64,000 bases of DNA from Clostridium ragsdalei P11 (GTDB lineage: Bacteria; Bacillota; Clostridia; Clostridiales; Clostridiaceae), in NCBI RefSeq assembly GCF_001675165.1, contig NZ_LROS01000010.1, forward strand, positions 1 through 64,000. The letters run 5' to 3'. Positions 26,454 through 35,766 of this stretch are shown in pieces (within the stretch, counting starts at the first letter, position 1; each line of letters starts with the position of its first letter). The notes under the pieces are model-generated. The model was not told where the DNA came from and did no database searches. It saw nothing but the letters and a program-made list of their open reading frames with translations. The position numbers and the translations under genes are program-made.

Positions 26454-26572
26454 TACTTTTAAAAATATTGTTTTATATTCTCTATGTAAGTTTTGAAATT
26501 TATGCTATGCTATTTTTAAATAAGGTAAAAAAGTATTAGTAAATGGATATTTAAAAGAGGAGAATTTTTGGC

Positions 26573-27172
26573 ATGAATGAAAATGCATACAATGTTTTAT
26601 TGGTAAATCTTTTAAAAAGTAATGATATTTTTCTTGATGAGGAAAATGTTGCTTTATTGAAGAATATTTCTAAGCCTAAGGTATTAAAAAAGGATATGTT
26701 CTTTTTACAGGAAGGTGAAAAATCTACTGAAATAGGTTTTATTATTAAGGGGGTATTTCGATCTTATTATATTGATAAATCAGGAAATGATGTAACTAAG
26801 TATTTTTATGCAGAAGGTGGAATATTATTCTCTTATGCAGCATATCTATCTCAAAAAGAATCTATGTATTGTATACAAGCACTAGAAGATAGTGAAATTC
26901 TTGTAGTTAAGATTTCCAATTTTGAAAAAATAGTAGAAGGAAACTATCAATTACTTTTATTTTACAAGAAAATGATTGATAAGGTACTTGTCATAAAAGA
27001 AGAGCATGCAATTAGTTTTAAATTATTAGATAGTGTAAAGCGTTATAAACAATTTCTTGATACATACCCTGATTTGGAAGAACGTGTTAAGCAGTGTTAT
27101 ATTGCATCCTATTTAGGAATAACTCCTGTGTCTCTTAGCAGAATAAGAAGAAAATTAAATCTTAACAAATGA
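26573..27172 (+). CDS. Crp/Fnr-family regulator
   Basis: 199 residues with an N-terminal cyclic-nucleotide-binding-type beta roll (FFLQEGEKSTEIGFIIKGVF) and a C-terminal winged helix (IASYLGITPVSLSRIRRKL). The effector pocket lacks an obvious cAMP Arg-Ser pair, and there is no Cys cluster for Fe-S, so the signal is unknown. GAGGAGA precedes ATG 26573. An SDR oxidoreductase follows 64 bp later with its own ribosome site and may be the target. Confidence 0.85.
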   Translation: MNENAYNVLLVNLLKSNDIFLDEENVALLKNISKPKVLKKDMFFLQEGEKSTEIGFIIKGVFRSYYIDKSGNDVTKYFYAEGGILFSYAAYLSQKESMYCIQALEDSEILVVKISNFEKIVEGNYQLLLFYKKMIDKVLVIKEEHAISFKLLDSVKRYKQFLDTYPDLEERVKQCYIASYLGITPVSLSRIRRKLNLNK

Positions 27173-27236
27173 TAATGCAATAAATCTCTAGGTGATTTAT
27201 GATGTAGTTAATTTTTATTACTGGAGGTTAATTGTT

Positions 27237-28037
27237 ATGAAAAATGAAATAGTTGTTTTAATTACTGGATGTTCTACAGGGATTGGAAGAGAGCTTTGTA
27301 GTATATTGTTTCACAAAGGATGTACGGTTGTTGCAACAGCAAGAAATGTAGAAACTTTAAAAGATTTATCTGCGTCCTTAAGATTACCACTGGATGTTAC
27401 CCAAAAAGAGTCTATTAACAGTACAATAAATGAAGTTGTATCAAAATTTCATAAAATTGATATTCTTATAAATAACGCAGGCTATTCAATTAGAGGAGCT
27501 TTAGAAGAAATTGATTTAAATAGTGCTAAAAGTATGTTTGATGTAAATGTATTTGGTATTATTAACATGATTCAGGCAGTTATTCCAGAAATGCGTAAAA
27601 AACAATTTGGTAAGATTATAAATATTGGCTCCATTTCAGGGAAATTTGTTCAATCCATCAATGGAGCGTATTGTGCATCAAAATTTGCAGTTGAGGCACT
27701 AAGTGACACACTTCGTTTAGAATTACACAGCTACAATATTCAGAGCACCGTCATTGAGCCAGGTCCCATGAAAACCAACTTTTTTAAGGCATTAGTGGAT
27801 AATTCAGGCGATGTTATAAAAAATGAAAATTCTTGTTATTCACATTTTTATAAATCAGATGATGAATATAGAAAAAAGCAAAAACAAGCTGATCCTAAAG
27901 TAGCAGCACAAGCTATTAGTGATATAATTTTGAAAAAACGACTTAATGCTCGTTATAAAGTTGCTGTTCCATTTACATATAAGATGGTTACATATTTTCC
28001 TGATTTTCTAAGAGAATACTTTATGAAAAAAAGATAG
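27237..28037 (+). CDS. short-chain dehydrogenase/reductase
   Basis: A 266-residue classical SDR. The cofactor loop is TGCSTGIGREL (TGxxxGxG), then NNAG, the catalytic Ser in INIGSISGK, and YCASK giving Tyr and Lys (YxxxK). The tail EPGPMKTNF is typical. The Arg in TARNVE favours NADP(H). It acts on an unknown carbonyl or alcohol. ATG 27237 lies 9 nt after GGAGG, whereas an earlier in-frame ATG lacks a site. Confidence 0.92.
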   Translation: MKNEIVVLITGCSTGIGRELCSILFHKGCTVVATARNVETLKDLSASLRLPLDVTQKESINSTINEVVSKFHKIDILINNAGYSIRGALEEIDLNSAKSMFDVNVFGIINMIQAVIPEMRKKQFGKIINIGSISGKFVQSINGAYCASKFAVEALSDTLRLELHSYNIQSTVIEPGPMKTNFFKALVDNSGDVIKNENSCYSHFYKSDDEYRKKQKQADPKVAAQAISDIILKKRLNARYKVAVPFTYKMVTYFPDFLREYFMKKR

Positions 28038-28208
28038 ATAAATTACTATTTTACAACATAATTCCCACCAAATTGGTACAAAGAAGTGTTATAAATATAC
28101 TAATATCATAAGATGAAGCAGAAATTAAAACTAGTCTATTCTAGATAAAATGATAATAAGAGTGCTATAATTTAGTTACACAATATTCATTAAAAGGGGT
28201 ATGCTTCC

Positions 28209-29387
28209 ATGAAAAATAGTTATAAAATATTATCTTTGATTTTAGTATGTAATTTAATTTTACCAACTTGTGTATATGCTAAAGAATTTCAAAATCAAGA
28301 AGATGTGGCAAGAAATAAGTTGTGGACTATAAAATTTAATAGTGTGATTGATACAGAATCATTAGAGAAAAATATAAATGTAACAGATGCTAAAGGTAAT
28401 ATAGTTGAAACGACTATAAGTATAAGTAGTGATAAAAAATCAGTTACATTAATACCTAAAAAAGAATATCTTACAGGTGAAACATATACTTTGCATATAA
28501 ATGAAGGCATAAAGTCAGTTGAAGGTAAAATTTTAAAAGAAAGTGCAACTAAAGATTTTAAAGTTAATGGGGATGAGAAAGTTAACGAAAATTTGAATTT
28601 CCCTATTAAAGCTGAGAATGTTGATTTTGTGACCTTGGCAGATAACAATTTTACACAAGTTATATCAAATGGGATGGAACCACCTAAAAGAGATGATGCT
28701 AGAATTAATGAAGTAGTATCAATGGTAAATACATCTACTAAAATAATGGAATCTACTGAAGATGAAGTAAAATCAATTGGATTTAAAAAATTTATTCCGC
28801 TTACTTTAGCAATGAAAAATACTAAGAGTTACATTCATATTTGGCCATTAATAAAGGAAACTAACATAACAAATACACTTCAAGGTAAAGAAACAATTAA
28901 AGTGCCTTTTACAGATCGGTATATTATGGCTTTTGACAATAGTGGCGATATAAATGGTAATTTAAAGTATTATACAGTATACTCTAAAACACTTCCACAA
29001 TATTTACTTCAACAAATAAATAAACCTGTTTATCCAGGAAATTATTTTACAATAACTAAAACTGTTAGCAATGGTGGAACTACAGAAAGTGAAAATATAC
29101 TAGAGGATAATGTTAAAATCAAAAATGGTGATAATTTGATTTTTTCAGGTATAGGGTGTAGTAATGGCGATATCGATGTTTATATAACCGATCAAACAGA
29201 AAATGAGAGATATCATATTTTAAATATAAGCTCATTTTTAGGAGAATGGAGTATAGAAAAAACTATTTCAAATAAAATGAAAACTTATGATGGTAAGGAC
29301 TTCACATTAGATAAAAAAGTTTATCATTTAGAAATAGATTGTACTAAGGATTATAAGTCTTGGGGACAAATTGTTGACCTACGATAA
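28209..29387 (+). CDS. secreted protein with SbsA-type Ig-like domain
   Basis: 392 residues. The N-terminus MKNSYKILSLILVCNLILP with a cut near VYA-KE is a good Sec signal peptide. Residues about 35-120 form an SbsA-like Ig domain (WTIKFNSVIDTESLEKNI, then PKKEYLTGETYTLHI and a GKILKE segment). The remaining 270 residues contain IKNGDNLIFSG and DVYITDQTENERYHIL but match no family I recognise. No cell-wall anchor motif or membrane helix follows, so free secretion is likely. Function is unknown. Confidence 0.75.
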   Translation: MKNSYKILSLILVCNLILPTCVYAKEFQNQEDVARNKLWTIKFNSVIDTESLEKNINVTDAKGNIVETTISISSDKKSVTLIPKKEYLTGETYTLHINEGIKSVEGKILKESATKDFKVNGDEKVNENLNFPIKAENVDFVTLADNNFTQVISNGMEPPKRDDARINEVVSMVNTSTKIMESTEDEVKSIGFKKFIPLTLAMKNTKSYIHIWPLIKETNITNTLQGKETIKVPFTDRYIMAFDNSGDINGNLKYYTVYSKTLPQYLLQQINKPVYPGNYFTITKTVSNGGTTESENILEDNVKIKNGDNLIFSGIGCSNGDIDVYITDQTENERYHILNISSFLGEWSIEKTISNKMKTYDGKDFTLDKKVYHLEIDCTKDYKSWGQIVDLR

Positions 29388-29398
29388 ATAATCTTCAA

Positions 29399-29590
29399 TT
29401 AAAGAAGATAGCTTTCTTTACTCTCATCTATTCTTTTGCTTTCTTCTTTAACTTTTTCAAGTTCTATTACCATTTCATTAAATTCATTCTCAACATCTTG
29501 AAGCTCCTTTAAACCTTTTACACTAGCTCTAGTGCCATAATCTAGTTTTTTTAAGTTTTTTATGCTGTAAATAAAGTTTTTAAAAGGATT
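29399..29590 (-). pseudogene. remnant of a sensor histidine kinase (HAMP linker)
   Basis: Reading leftwards from 29590 the frame gives IKNLKKLDYGTRASVKGLKELQD, then VENEFNEMVIELEKVKEES, ending SYLL with a stop at 29399. This matches the HAMP helix-loop-helix pattern of histidine kinases. The HisKA and ATPase domains are missing after it, and the membrane half upstream is unrecognisable. It fills most of the 319-bp gap before the response regulator. Confidence 0.5.
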
Positions 29591-29706
29591 AACATAATTT
29601 TTTAGATTATATATGATATTTAAGTCAGATGAAATAATATGAAAAGAATAGAAATTTATTGTATAATAGAAAAGTAAATATAAAAGGTGCTGAATAGAGG
29701 TAAAGT

Positions 29707-30378
29707 ATGTATAAAATTTTAATTGTTGAAGACGATATGACAATTGCAAAATCAATGAAAAATTGTCTCAGTGGATGGAATTATGAAACTGAATTTATAA
29801 CTGATTTCAAAGACATTACTGCAGAATTCATTAAGTTTGAGCCTCATCTTGTACTTTTGGATATATCCCTGCCATTTTTCAATGGATATCATTGGTGCAG
29901 TGAAATCCGAAGAATATCAAAGGTTCCTATTATTTTTGTCTCTTCTATGTCCGATAATATGAATATCATTATGGCTGTAAATATGGGTGGTGATGACTTT
30001 ATTTCCAAACCTTTTGATTTAAATATTCTTGTGGCAAAGGTACAGGCATTATTACGAAGGACATATTCTTTTGGCGGAAAAATGGATATAATTGAGCATA
30101 ATGGTGTAGTGCTAAATTTAAGCAGTGCTGCTGTTGAATATGAAAATAGTAAGATTGAACTTACAAAGAATGAATTTAAGATACTTCAAATTTTGCTTGA
30201 AAATGTTGAAAAAGTAGTTCCAAGAGATGTTATTATGACAAGGCTTTGGGAAAGTGATAGCTATATAGATGATAATACTTTAACTGTTAATGTAGCCCGT
30301 CTTAGAAAAAAACTTTCAGATGCTGGAATTTGCGATTTTATTAGGACAAAAAAAGGAATTGGATATATGGTGGAATAA
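29707..30378 (+). CDS. OmpR-family response regulator (BceR-like)
   Basis: 223 residues. The receiver domain has the acid pair in VEDDMT, the phosphorylated Asp in LVLLDISLPFFNG near residue 52, Ser in VSSM and Lys in ISKPFD. The C-terminal winged helix reads LTKNEFKILQILLENVEKVV, then VARLRKKL. This layout and the next gene fit BceR, which responds to peptide antibiotics such as bacitracin. The kinase starts 2 bp after the stop. The expected BceAB partner is 4.4 kb away, not adjacent. Confidence 0.88.
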   Translation: MYKILIVEDDMTIAKSMKNCLSGWNYETEFITDFKDITAEFIKFEPHLVLLDISLPFFNGYHWCSEIRRISKVPIIFVSSMSDNMNIIMAVNMGGDDFISKPFDLNILVAKVQALLRRTYSFGGKMDIIEHNGVVLNLSSAAVEYENSKIELTKNEFKILQILLENVEKVVPRDVIMTRLWESDSYIDDNTLTVNVARLRKKLSDAGICDFIRTKKGIGYMVE

Positions 30379-30380
30379 TT

Positions 30381-31394
30381 ATGAAAGAAAAATCTTTTTT
30401 ACAGCTTTTATTATGGTATGTTAAAGGTCATAAAAAAGCAATAATAATGTACGGCATTTTTGCTGGAATTTTTGCTGTAGTATTTTCATTATATTCACTG
30501 CAGCTTGAGCCAGTTTTGTATGCCTTCTTTTTATCATCAATTGTAGCTTTTCTTTTTATTATTTACGATTTTATTAAGTGCTATAAAAAGCATGATGAAC
30601 TTTGTATTATTGAGAAAAAGATAAATATAGGGTTAGATAAGTTGCCAGCAGCTAATAATCTAATTGAAGCTGACTATCAGAATGTTTTGCAGACACTTTA
30701 TAGACAAAGTACGGAACTAATTTCAAAAACAGATATTAAGCAATCAGAAATGATAGATTATTATACCCTATGGGCACATCAAATTAAAACACCTATTGCA
30801 GCAATGAGATTAATACTACAAAGCGAGTATACTGAACGAAACAAGGAATTATTAGAGCAAACTTTTAAAATTGAGCAGTATGTTGAAATGGTACTTGGGT
30901 ACCTAAAGATTGATAGTGTCTCATCGGATCTGGTGCTTAAAAACTATAGCTTACTTCAGATTATAAAACAAGTTATAAGAAAGTATGCACATGTATTTGT
31001 TAGAAAAAATATATCCCTTGATTTAAAAGAAATGGATTGTACTGTGCTTACAGATGAAAAGTGGCTGGTATTTGTAATTGAACAAATACTATGGAATGCA
31101 TTAAAGTACACAAGCAGCGGAAAAATATCAATATATATGGAGGATGATTCTAAAAAGGTACTTGTAATTGAAGATACGGGAGTAGGAATTGCAGAGGAAG
31201 ATTTGCCAAGGGTATTTGAAAAAGGTTTTACTGGATATAATGGACGTGCTGATAAAAAGGCTACGGGAATAGGGCTTTATCTTTGTAAAAAGATATTAGA
31301 TAAACTTTCACACACAATAACCATTACCTCCAAGGTTGGCGTTGGAACAACGGTAAAGATAAATCTTTCTTCTGTGAAAACTATAATTGAATAA
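30381..31394 (+). CDS. intramembrane-sensing histidine kinase (BceS-like)
   Basis: 337 residues with two membrane helices near 19-35 and 45-62 joined by almost no loop, the mark of intramembrane-sensing kinases. The phospho-acceptor His is in TLWAHQIKTPIAAM near residue 132. The ATPase domain has the N box (EQILWNALKYTSSG), G1 (EDTGVGI), F box (FEKGFTG) and G2 (GIGLYL). It should sense through a BceAB transporter. A MATE gene follows 33 bp later. Confidence 0.9.
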   Translation: MKEKSFLQLLLWYVKGHKKAIIMYGIFAGIFAVVFSLYSLQLEPVLYAFFLSSIVAFLFIIYDFIKCYKKHDELCIIEKKINIGLDKLPAANNLIEADYQNVLQTLYRQSTELISKTDIKQSEMIDYYTLWAHQIKTPIAAMRLILQSEYTERNKELLEQTFKIEQYVEMVLGYLKIDSVSSDLVLKNYSLLQIIKQVIRKYAHVFVRKNISLDLKEMDCTVLTDEKWLVFVIEQILWNALKYTSSGKISIYMEDDSKKVLVIEDTGVGIAEEDLPRVFEKGFTGYNGRADKKATGIGLYLCKKILDKLSHTITITSKVGVGTTVKINLSSVKTIIE

Positions 31395-31427
31395 TTTGTG
31401 CAAAAAAATTAGGAAGGTGAATTAGAA

Positions 31428-32807
31428 ATGGATAGTATAAGTGAACTTAGAAATGGAAAAATTAATAATTTGTTGTGGAAATTCTCATGGCCAGCAGTAA
31501 TTGCCATGCTGATAAATTCTCTGTATAATATTATTGACCGAATATTTGTAGGACGAGGAGTTGGTTCAATTGCAATTGCAGCCACAACTGTGGCTTTTCC
31601 GATTATGCTTATTCTTATGGCAGTTTCTGTGCTGATTGGTGTTGGTGCTACATCACTCATATCTATTCGTTTGGGAGAAAAGAAGCCAGAGGAAGCTGAA
31701 AAGATTATGGGGAATGCTATATTTTTGTTGATCTTACTGCCGCTGTGTATTAGCATTATTTATTTTCTTTTTAGTAATTCTATTTTGACTTTTTTTGGAG
31801 CTAGTGCCGAGGTTTTGCCTTATGCCAAAGAATTTACACATATTATAATGTTAGCATCATGGGTGGGTTCTCTGAGTATGGGAATGGTTAATTTTATTAG
31901 AGCTGAAGGTAATCCTAGAATGTCCATGTATACTCAAGTAATTGGAACGGCAATTAATATAGTCCTTAATTATATTTTTGTTATGAAGCTAGGCATTGGA
32001 ATTAAAGGATCTGCACTGGCAACAGTTTGTGGCCAAACATTTTCAGCCATTTGGGTCTTAAGTTATTTTCAATCGAAATCTAGTTTCCTCAAAATACGAA
32101 TAAAAAATCTCAAATTGCAGAAAAACTTGGTCATTAGTATTATGTGTATTGGTTTTGCACCTTTTTCAATGCAATTGGCTAACAGTCTTCAAAACGTTAT
32201 TTTAAATAAATCATTAATGACTTATGGTGGAGACATATCACTGTCAGCTATGGGCATTGTTGGTAGTATAGCTACTTTAATGTTTATGCCTATACTTGGT
32301 GTTAGTCAGGGGGCTCAACCTATTATCGGTTTTAATTATGGTGCCCAGCAATTTGATAGAGTAAAAGAAACTTTGAAGAAAGCTATAATTGTAGGTATAG
32401 TAATTGCCACATTCAGTACTGCAGTGGTACACTTATGGCCAACTCAAATTGCTGGTATGTTTTCTAACAATAATGTAAAATTGAATAAACTAACTGCCCA
32501 TGCAATGTCAATGTTTTTCCTTATGTTTCCTGTAGCGGGTTTTCAAATTGTTGGTTCTCAATATTTTCAAGCAGTTGGAAAGCCAATTCAATCTACGATC
32601 CTTGGACTATCAAGACAACTGCTGGTATTAATTCCTCTATTACTAGTATTGCCGCGCTTTTGGGGTACTGAAGGTGTATGGATGACTCCGCCCATCGCAG
32701 ATGTTTTATCTGCCCTTATAACTGGAATTTTTATATTCTTGGAAATAAAACATATGAATGAAAATTGTATGTCTCAAGATACCGATTTTAAAAAAGTCAA
32801 TTCTTAA
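31428..32807 (+). CDS. MATE-family multidrug efflux protein
   Basis: 459 residues with about 12 membrane helices in two related halves, the MATE/DinF layout. Diagnostic segments are NSLYNIIDRIFVGRGVGS near the N-terminus, then NFIRAEGNPRMSMYTQV, and GVSQGAQPIIGFNYGAQ in the second half. It exports cationic drugs using a Na+ or H+ gradient. AGGAAGGTG precedes ATG 31428. Its place directly behind the two-component genes suggests inducible expression with them. Confidence 0.9.
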   Translation: MDSISELRNGKINNLLWKFSWPAVIAMLINSLYNIIDRIFVGRGVGSIAIAATTVAFPIMLILMAVSVLIGVGATSLISIRLGEKKPEEAEKIMGNAIFLLILLPLCISIIYFLFSNSILTFFGASAEVLPYAKEFTHIIMLASWVGSLSMGMVNFIRAEGNPRMSMYTQVIGTAINIVLNYIFVMKLGIGIKGSALATVCGQTFSAIWVLSYFQSKSSFLKIRIKNLKLQKNLVISIMCIGFAPFSMQLANSLQNVILNKSLMTYGGDISLSAMGIVGSIATLMFMPILGVSQGAQPIIGFNYGAQQFDRVKETLKKAIIVGIVIATFSTAVVHLWPTQIAGMFSNNNVKLNKLTAHAMSMFFLMFPVAGFQIVGSQYFQAVGKPIQSTILGLSRQLLVLIPLLLVLPRFWGTEGVWMTPPIADVLSALITGIFIFLEIKHMNENCMSQDTDFKKVNS

Positions 32808-32845
32808 AAAATTTTGATACTAAAAAATTTATGGAGGATGAAAAA

Positions 32846-33190
32846 ATGATTAATAATGAAAAAAGAGAAATTATTAGGCAAGACAATGTCAATGGAGCAA
32901 ATGGATATATTTTAAAAGAAAGTTTATTAGCTCCTGAATACTTAGGAGAACACTGTAAATTATTTTCAAAGATTACTTTGAAACCAGGCTGTGAAATTGG
33001 ATATCATGAGCATCATGATGAGACTGAAACATATTACTTTTTGTCAGGAAAGGGAATGTATCAAGATAATAAGGATGAAATCCCTGTTAAGGCAGGAGAT
33101 GTTACTTTTTGTGAGGATGGAAATGGTCATGGAGTTAAAAACACAGGAACTGAAGATATAGAATTTGTTGCACTAATTTTAAAAAAGTAA
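32846..33190 (+). CDS. single-domain cupin protein
   Basis: 114 residues. The first cupin motif has the metal ligands in GYHEHHDETETYYFLSGKG; the second is DVTFCEDGNGHGVKNTG. It binds a divalent metal but the substrate is unknown. ATG 32846 is 8 nt after GGAGG at 32833-32837; ATG 32831 overlaps that site. It lies 38 bp after the MATE gene, ending this run of co-directional genes with a terminator. Confidence 0.85.
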   Translation: MINNEKREIIRQDNVNGANGYILKESLLAPEYLGEHCKLFSKITLKPGCEIGYHEHHDETETYYFLSGKGMYQDNKDEIPVKAGDVTFCEDGNGHGVKNTGTEDIEFVALILKK

Positions 33191-33200
33191 GTAAAAAAGT

Positions 33201-33236
33201 GGGACTTATATACAGTCTCACTTTTTTTCCATATAC
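33201..33236 (+). terminator. terminator after the cupin gene
   Basis: AGTGGGACT pairs with AGTCTCACT (one G-T wobble) and continues into seven T residues. It lies about 10 bp after the stop and marks the end of the rightward run that begins at the response regulator. Confidence 0.8.
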
Positions 33237-33237
33237 T

Positions 33238-33408
33238 TTATTCCTCCCAAACTTCTTTTGCTAGTGTAAATGCTGCCCATGCATTTGGCCATCCTACATA
33301 AAATGCCAAATGTGTGATAGCCTCAGCAATTTCTTCTGCAGCCACATTTTTATTTTTTGCATTTGCCATATGGTATTTTAAAGAGCTATCAAAAATGACT
33401 TTTGTCAT
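33238..33408 (-). pseudogene. C-terminal half of a carboxymuconolactone decarboxylase-family gene
   Basis: The frame from ATG 33408 gives FDSSLKYHMANAKNKNV, then EEIAEAITHLAFYVGWPNAW and AAFTLAKEVWEE before TAA 33238-33240. This is the C-terminal half of the carboxymuconolactone decarboxylase/AhpD-like fold, normally about 100-130 residues. The N-terminal half with the CxxC-type region is missing and the ATG has no ribosome site. It is a gene remnant. Confidence 0.7.
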
Positions 33409-33536
33409 TAATAAATTAGGTCACCAAACCACTGAGGTTTATCGCTTTTTGTTCTTCCAGAAACCGATAGTTTAAAACCATCTGTTTTTGTAAAGAACAC
33501 TAATAGACGTTTCTCAGGCTGCTCCTCAGCAGTGCC
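33408..33536 (-). other. open frame continuing past the radical SAM stop codon
   Basis: After the TAA at 33539-33537 the same frame stays open for 42 codons, giving KRLLVFFTKTDGFKLSVSGR, then TKSDKPQWFGDLIY, and ends at TAA 33410-33408, which overlaps the ATG of the decarboxylase remnant. I do not recognise the sequence. It may be the tail of a lost gene or a truncated extension of the radical SAM protein. Confidence 0.35.
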
Positions 33537-34919
33537 TTATCCTTTAGCAAAATTATCATTACCCGTTTTCTTAAAAACTTCATCCCATGTTTTTTCTGCA
33601 TATGGTACAAAATCTTCCGCTGATTTTGTTATTTTTTTATGAAATTCATTGTCATGAAGCATTTTTTCTGCTCCAGAATCGTCAGGCTTTGCACCAACCT
33701 CCTTACATACATTAATTATAACATTTGTGTTATCTATCATCATACACGGTCTTAACATATTTTTATTATAAGGTTGTATTGATCTTAACTTTTTGAAAAA
33801 AGGATCCCTAAAAGCATCAATTAAATGCCTGTCCTTTAAGTTAACTGTTGAAAAGTGAGAAAATATACAAGGCTCAACATCCTCTTTTGAATTAACATGA
33901 AAATAATATTTACCTGCTATACACCCACCTACATATGGGGCATCATTGAAGAAGTCTAAAGTAAAATATGGTTTATTAGCTCTTATTTCTCTAGCTCTTT
34001 TTCCAAGGTAATCTCTCTGTTCTGCTGTAAGCATCATATTAAAATCTTCATCTTCGCCATTAACAGGCATGAATAAAAAGTACCAGCTCATTTTTGAACC
34101 TTTTTCAATTAACATATCGGTAAATTCATCACTGACTACGGTGTTTATATTAGTTCTTGTAACTGCTGAAGATACTCCAAATAATATACCCCTTTCATGG
34201 AGCATGTCCATAGCCTTTAAAACTTTTTGGTATGTTCCTTTTCCTCTACGAGCATCAGTATCATTTTCAAATCCTTCAATTGAAAGCATAGGTATTACGT
34301 TACCACATTTCTTAATTCTATCTGCAATTTTTTCATTGAGTAGAAGTCCACTAGTAAACGGTGTAAACATTATATCGTCATATTTTTCATATATATCCAG
34401 AAGATAATCATTGAAGAAAGGTTCGCCGCCTAGAATAATAATATAATAAATTCCAAGATCTCTTGCTTCTCCTATAATCCTATCAACTTCTTCCGGTGGA
34501 ATATCATCTTTTTTACTGTAGCTTGAAGCATAGCATCCTTTACAGTGAAGTGGACACCTCATAGATGGACTTAAAAGCATGACAAAGGGTATTTTAGTAT
34601 TTTCTTCATCCATGTATTTTTGTCTCTTAGGACCAGCATACCAATTTGCATTTGCAAAAAAATTAGTAAAAAACTTCTTTAAACATTTAGTATCTGTATT
34701 TTTTAAAATATCCTGGATAAATTCATGCTTGCATTTATCGTTGTTGTAGTAATTCTCAACAAACTCAATCTGAGCTAATGCAGATTTATCTTTTGTAAGC
34801 AATTTAATAGCTGAAAATATTTTATCTACATTTTCTCCTGGGTTTTTATCAAGATAATTAACGATTTTGTTTACAATAGCTTGTTTAGTGTTTTTTTCTA
34901 AAGCATTTTTTATTTTCAT
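33537..34919 (-). CDS. radical SAM protein with SPASM-like C-terminus
   Basis: 460 residues. The radical SAM cluster motif CPLHCKGC gives Cys 122, 126 and 129; GGEPFF follows. About 100 residues lie before the motif. The C-terminal portion has further Cys in GGCIAGKYYFHVNSKEDVEPC, LRPCMMID and INVCKEV, suggesting auxiliary Fe-S binding. The upper fold resembles the HpnH-like or metallo-cofactor maturase group; the substrate cannot be named. AGGAGGAAT precedes ATG 34919. The frame stays open beyond its stop codon. Confidence 0.83.
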   Translation of the reverse strand: MKIKNALEKNTKQAIVNKIVNYLDKNPGENVDKIFSAIKLLTKDKSALAQIEFVENYYNNDKCKHEFIQDILKNTDTKCLKKFFTNFFANANWYAGPKRQKYMDEENTKIPFVMLLSPSMRCPLHCKGCYASSYSKKDDIPPEEVDRIIGEARDLGIYYIIILGGEPFFNDYLLDIYEKYDDIMFTPFTSGLLLNEKIADRIKKCGNVIPMLSIEGFENDTDARRGKGTYQKVLKAMDMLHERGILFGVSSAVTRTNINTVVSDEFTDMLIEKGSKMSWYFLFMPVNGEDEDFNMMLTAEQRDYLGKRAREIRANKPYFTLDFFNDAPYVGGCIAGKYYFHVNSKEDVEPCIFSHFSTVNLKDRHLIDAFRDPFFKKLRSIQPYNKNMLRPCMMIDNTNVIINVCKEVGAKPDDSGAEKMLHDNEFHKKITKSAEDFVPYAEKTWDEVFKKTGNDNFAKG

Positions 34920-35002
34920 ATAAGATTCCTCCTAGCAAATTTTAAAAATTTTTTTGCCTATATATCTATAAAATTTTTAGTATATTATACGAGTGCTATA
35001 AA

Positions 35003-35554
35003 TTAAAATTGAACTAAAGAATATAATTCATCTTTATTTTCCTGAGTTATCCCAATATATCTAAGAGTGATCTTTTTTGATGAATGATTAAATGTATACA
35101 TGATAAGACCAATATTGTATCTGTTCGCCTTATAAGTCCAGTATCCCCATGTTTTCCTTAAGCTGTGAGTACCAAAATTATTTATATGCAGACTTACAGC
35201 TGTAGTTTTTAGAATCCTATAAGCTTGTGTGACACTTATGGGTTTATTTAAGCCTTTTCTGCTCTGAAAAATATAAAAAGTTTGTCCAAGATTATTATGC
35301 TCTATATAGGCATTTAGAGCTTTTTTAAGACTGTTATTTAATTTGATTTTCTTTTTTTGAATCACAAGATCATCCTTGAAACTAAGATAGGAAGTCATCA
35401 AATCTTGTACTCTAACTTTAATTACGTCACTAATCCTTAATCCCGTGTTTAATTGAAATTTTGCTAACAGCCAATCTCTTTCACTTTTATCTTTTAAATG
35501 CATGAGCAATGCGTCTATCTTGTTTTTATCTCTAATTGGATCCACAACCATCAC
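35003..35554 (-). CDS. minimal tyrosine recombinase
   Basis: 183 residues corresponding only to the catalytic domain. The active-site set is visible: Arg40 in TGLRISD, His130-x2-Arg133 in THSLRKT, His157 in FNHSS and the nucleophile Tyr166 in LRYIGIT. The usual N-terminal arm/core-binding domain is absent, as in some clostridial stand-alone recombinases. AGGAGGAAAAAG precedes the start. It lies between the radical SAM gene and the BceAB-like genes, close to several gene remnants, so it may mark a past insertion. Confidence 0.85.
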   Translation of the reverse strand: MMVVDPIRDKNKIDALLMHLKDKSERDWLLAKFQLNTGLRISDVIKVRVQDLMTSYLSFKDDLVIQKKKIKLNNSLKKALNAYIEHNNLGQTFYIFQSRKGLNKPISVTQAYRILKTTAVSLHINNFGTHSLRKTWGYWTYKANRYNIGLIMYTFNHSSKKITLRYIGITQENKDELYSLVQF

Positions 35555-35679
35555 TTTTTCCTCCTGAAAGCTATGTATTGTTTTCTATATTATATCATAA
35601 AAACAATACATTGAAACGAAAAATAATATATAAACGGTACTTTTTTACTTAGAGCATCTTACAAACATGTAAGGTTAAA

Positions 35680-35726
35680 AGAGAAAATGTAAGCCAAAGT
35701 TATGGCTCTGCATTTCTCTTTTTTTT
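35680..35726 (+). terminator. hairpin plus T-tract upstream of the ABC genes
   Basis: AGAGAAAATG pairs with CATTTCTCT and an inner AAGCC/GGCT segment extends the stem. A T-tract follows. It is 41 bp before the ABC start, so it may be a leader attenuator, or a terminator for transcription arriving from the left. Confidence 0.65.
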
Positions 35727-35766
35727 ATAATTATAGTATAGTCAAAGTGAACAGGGGAGGAAGAAA

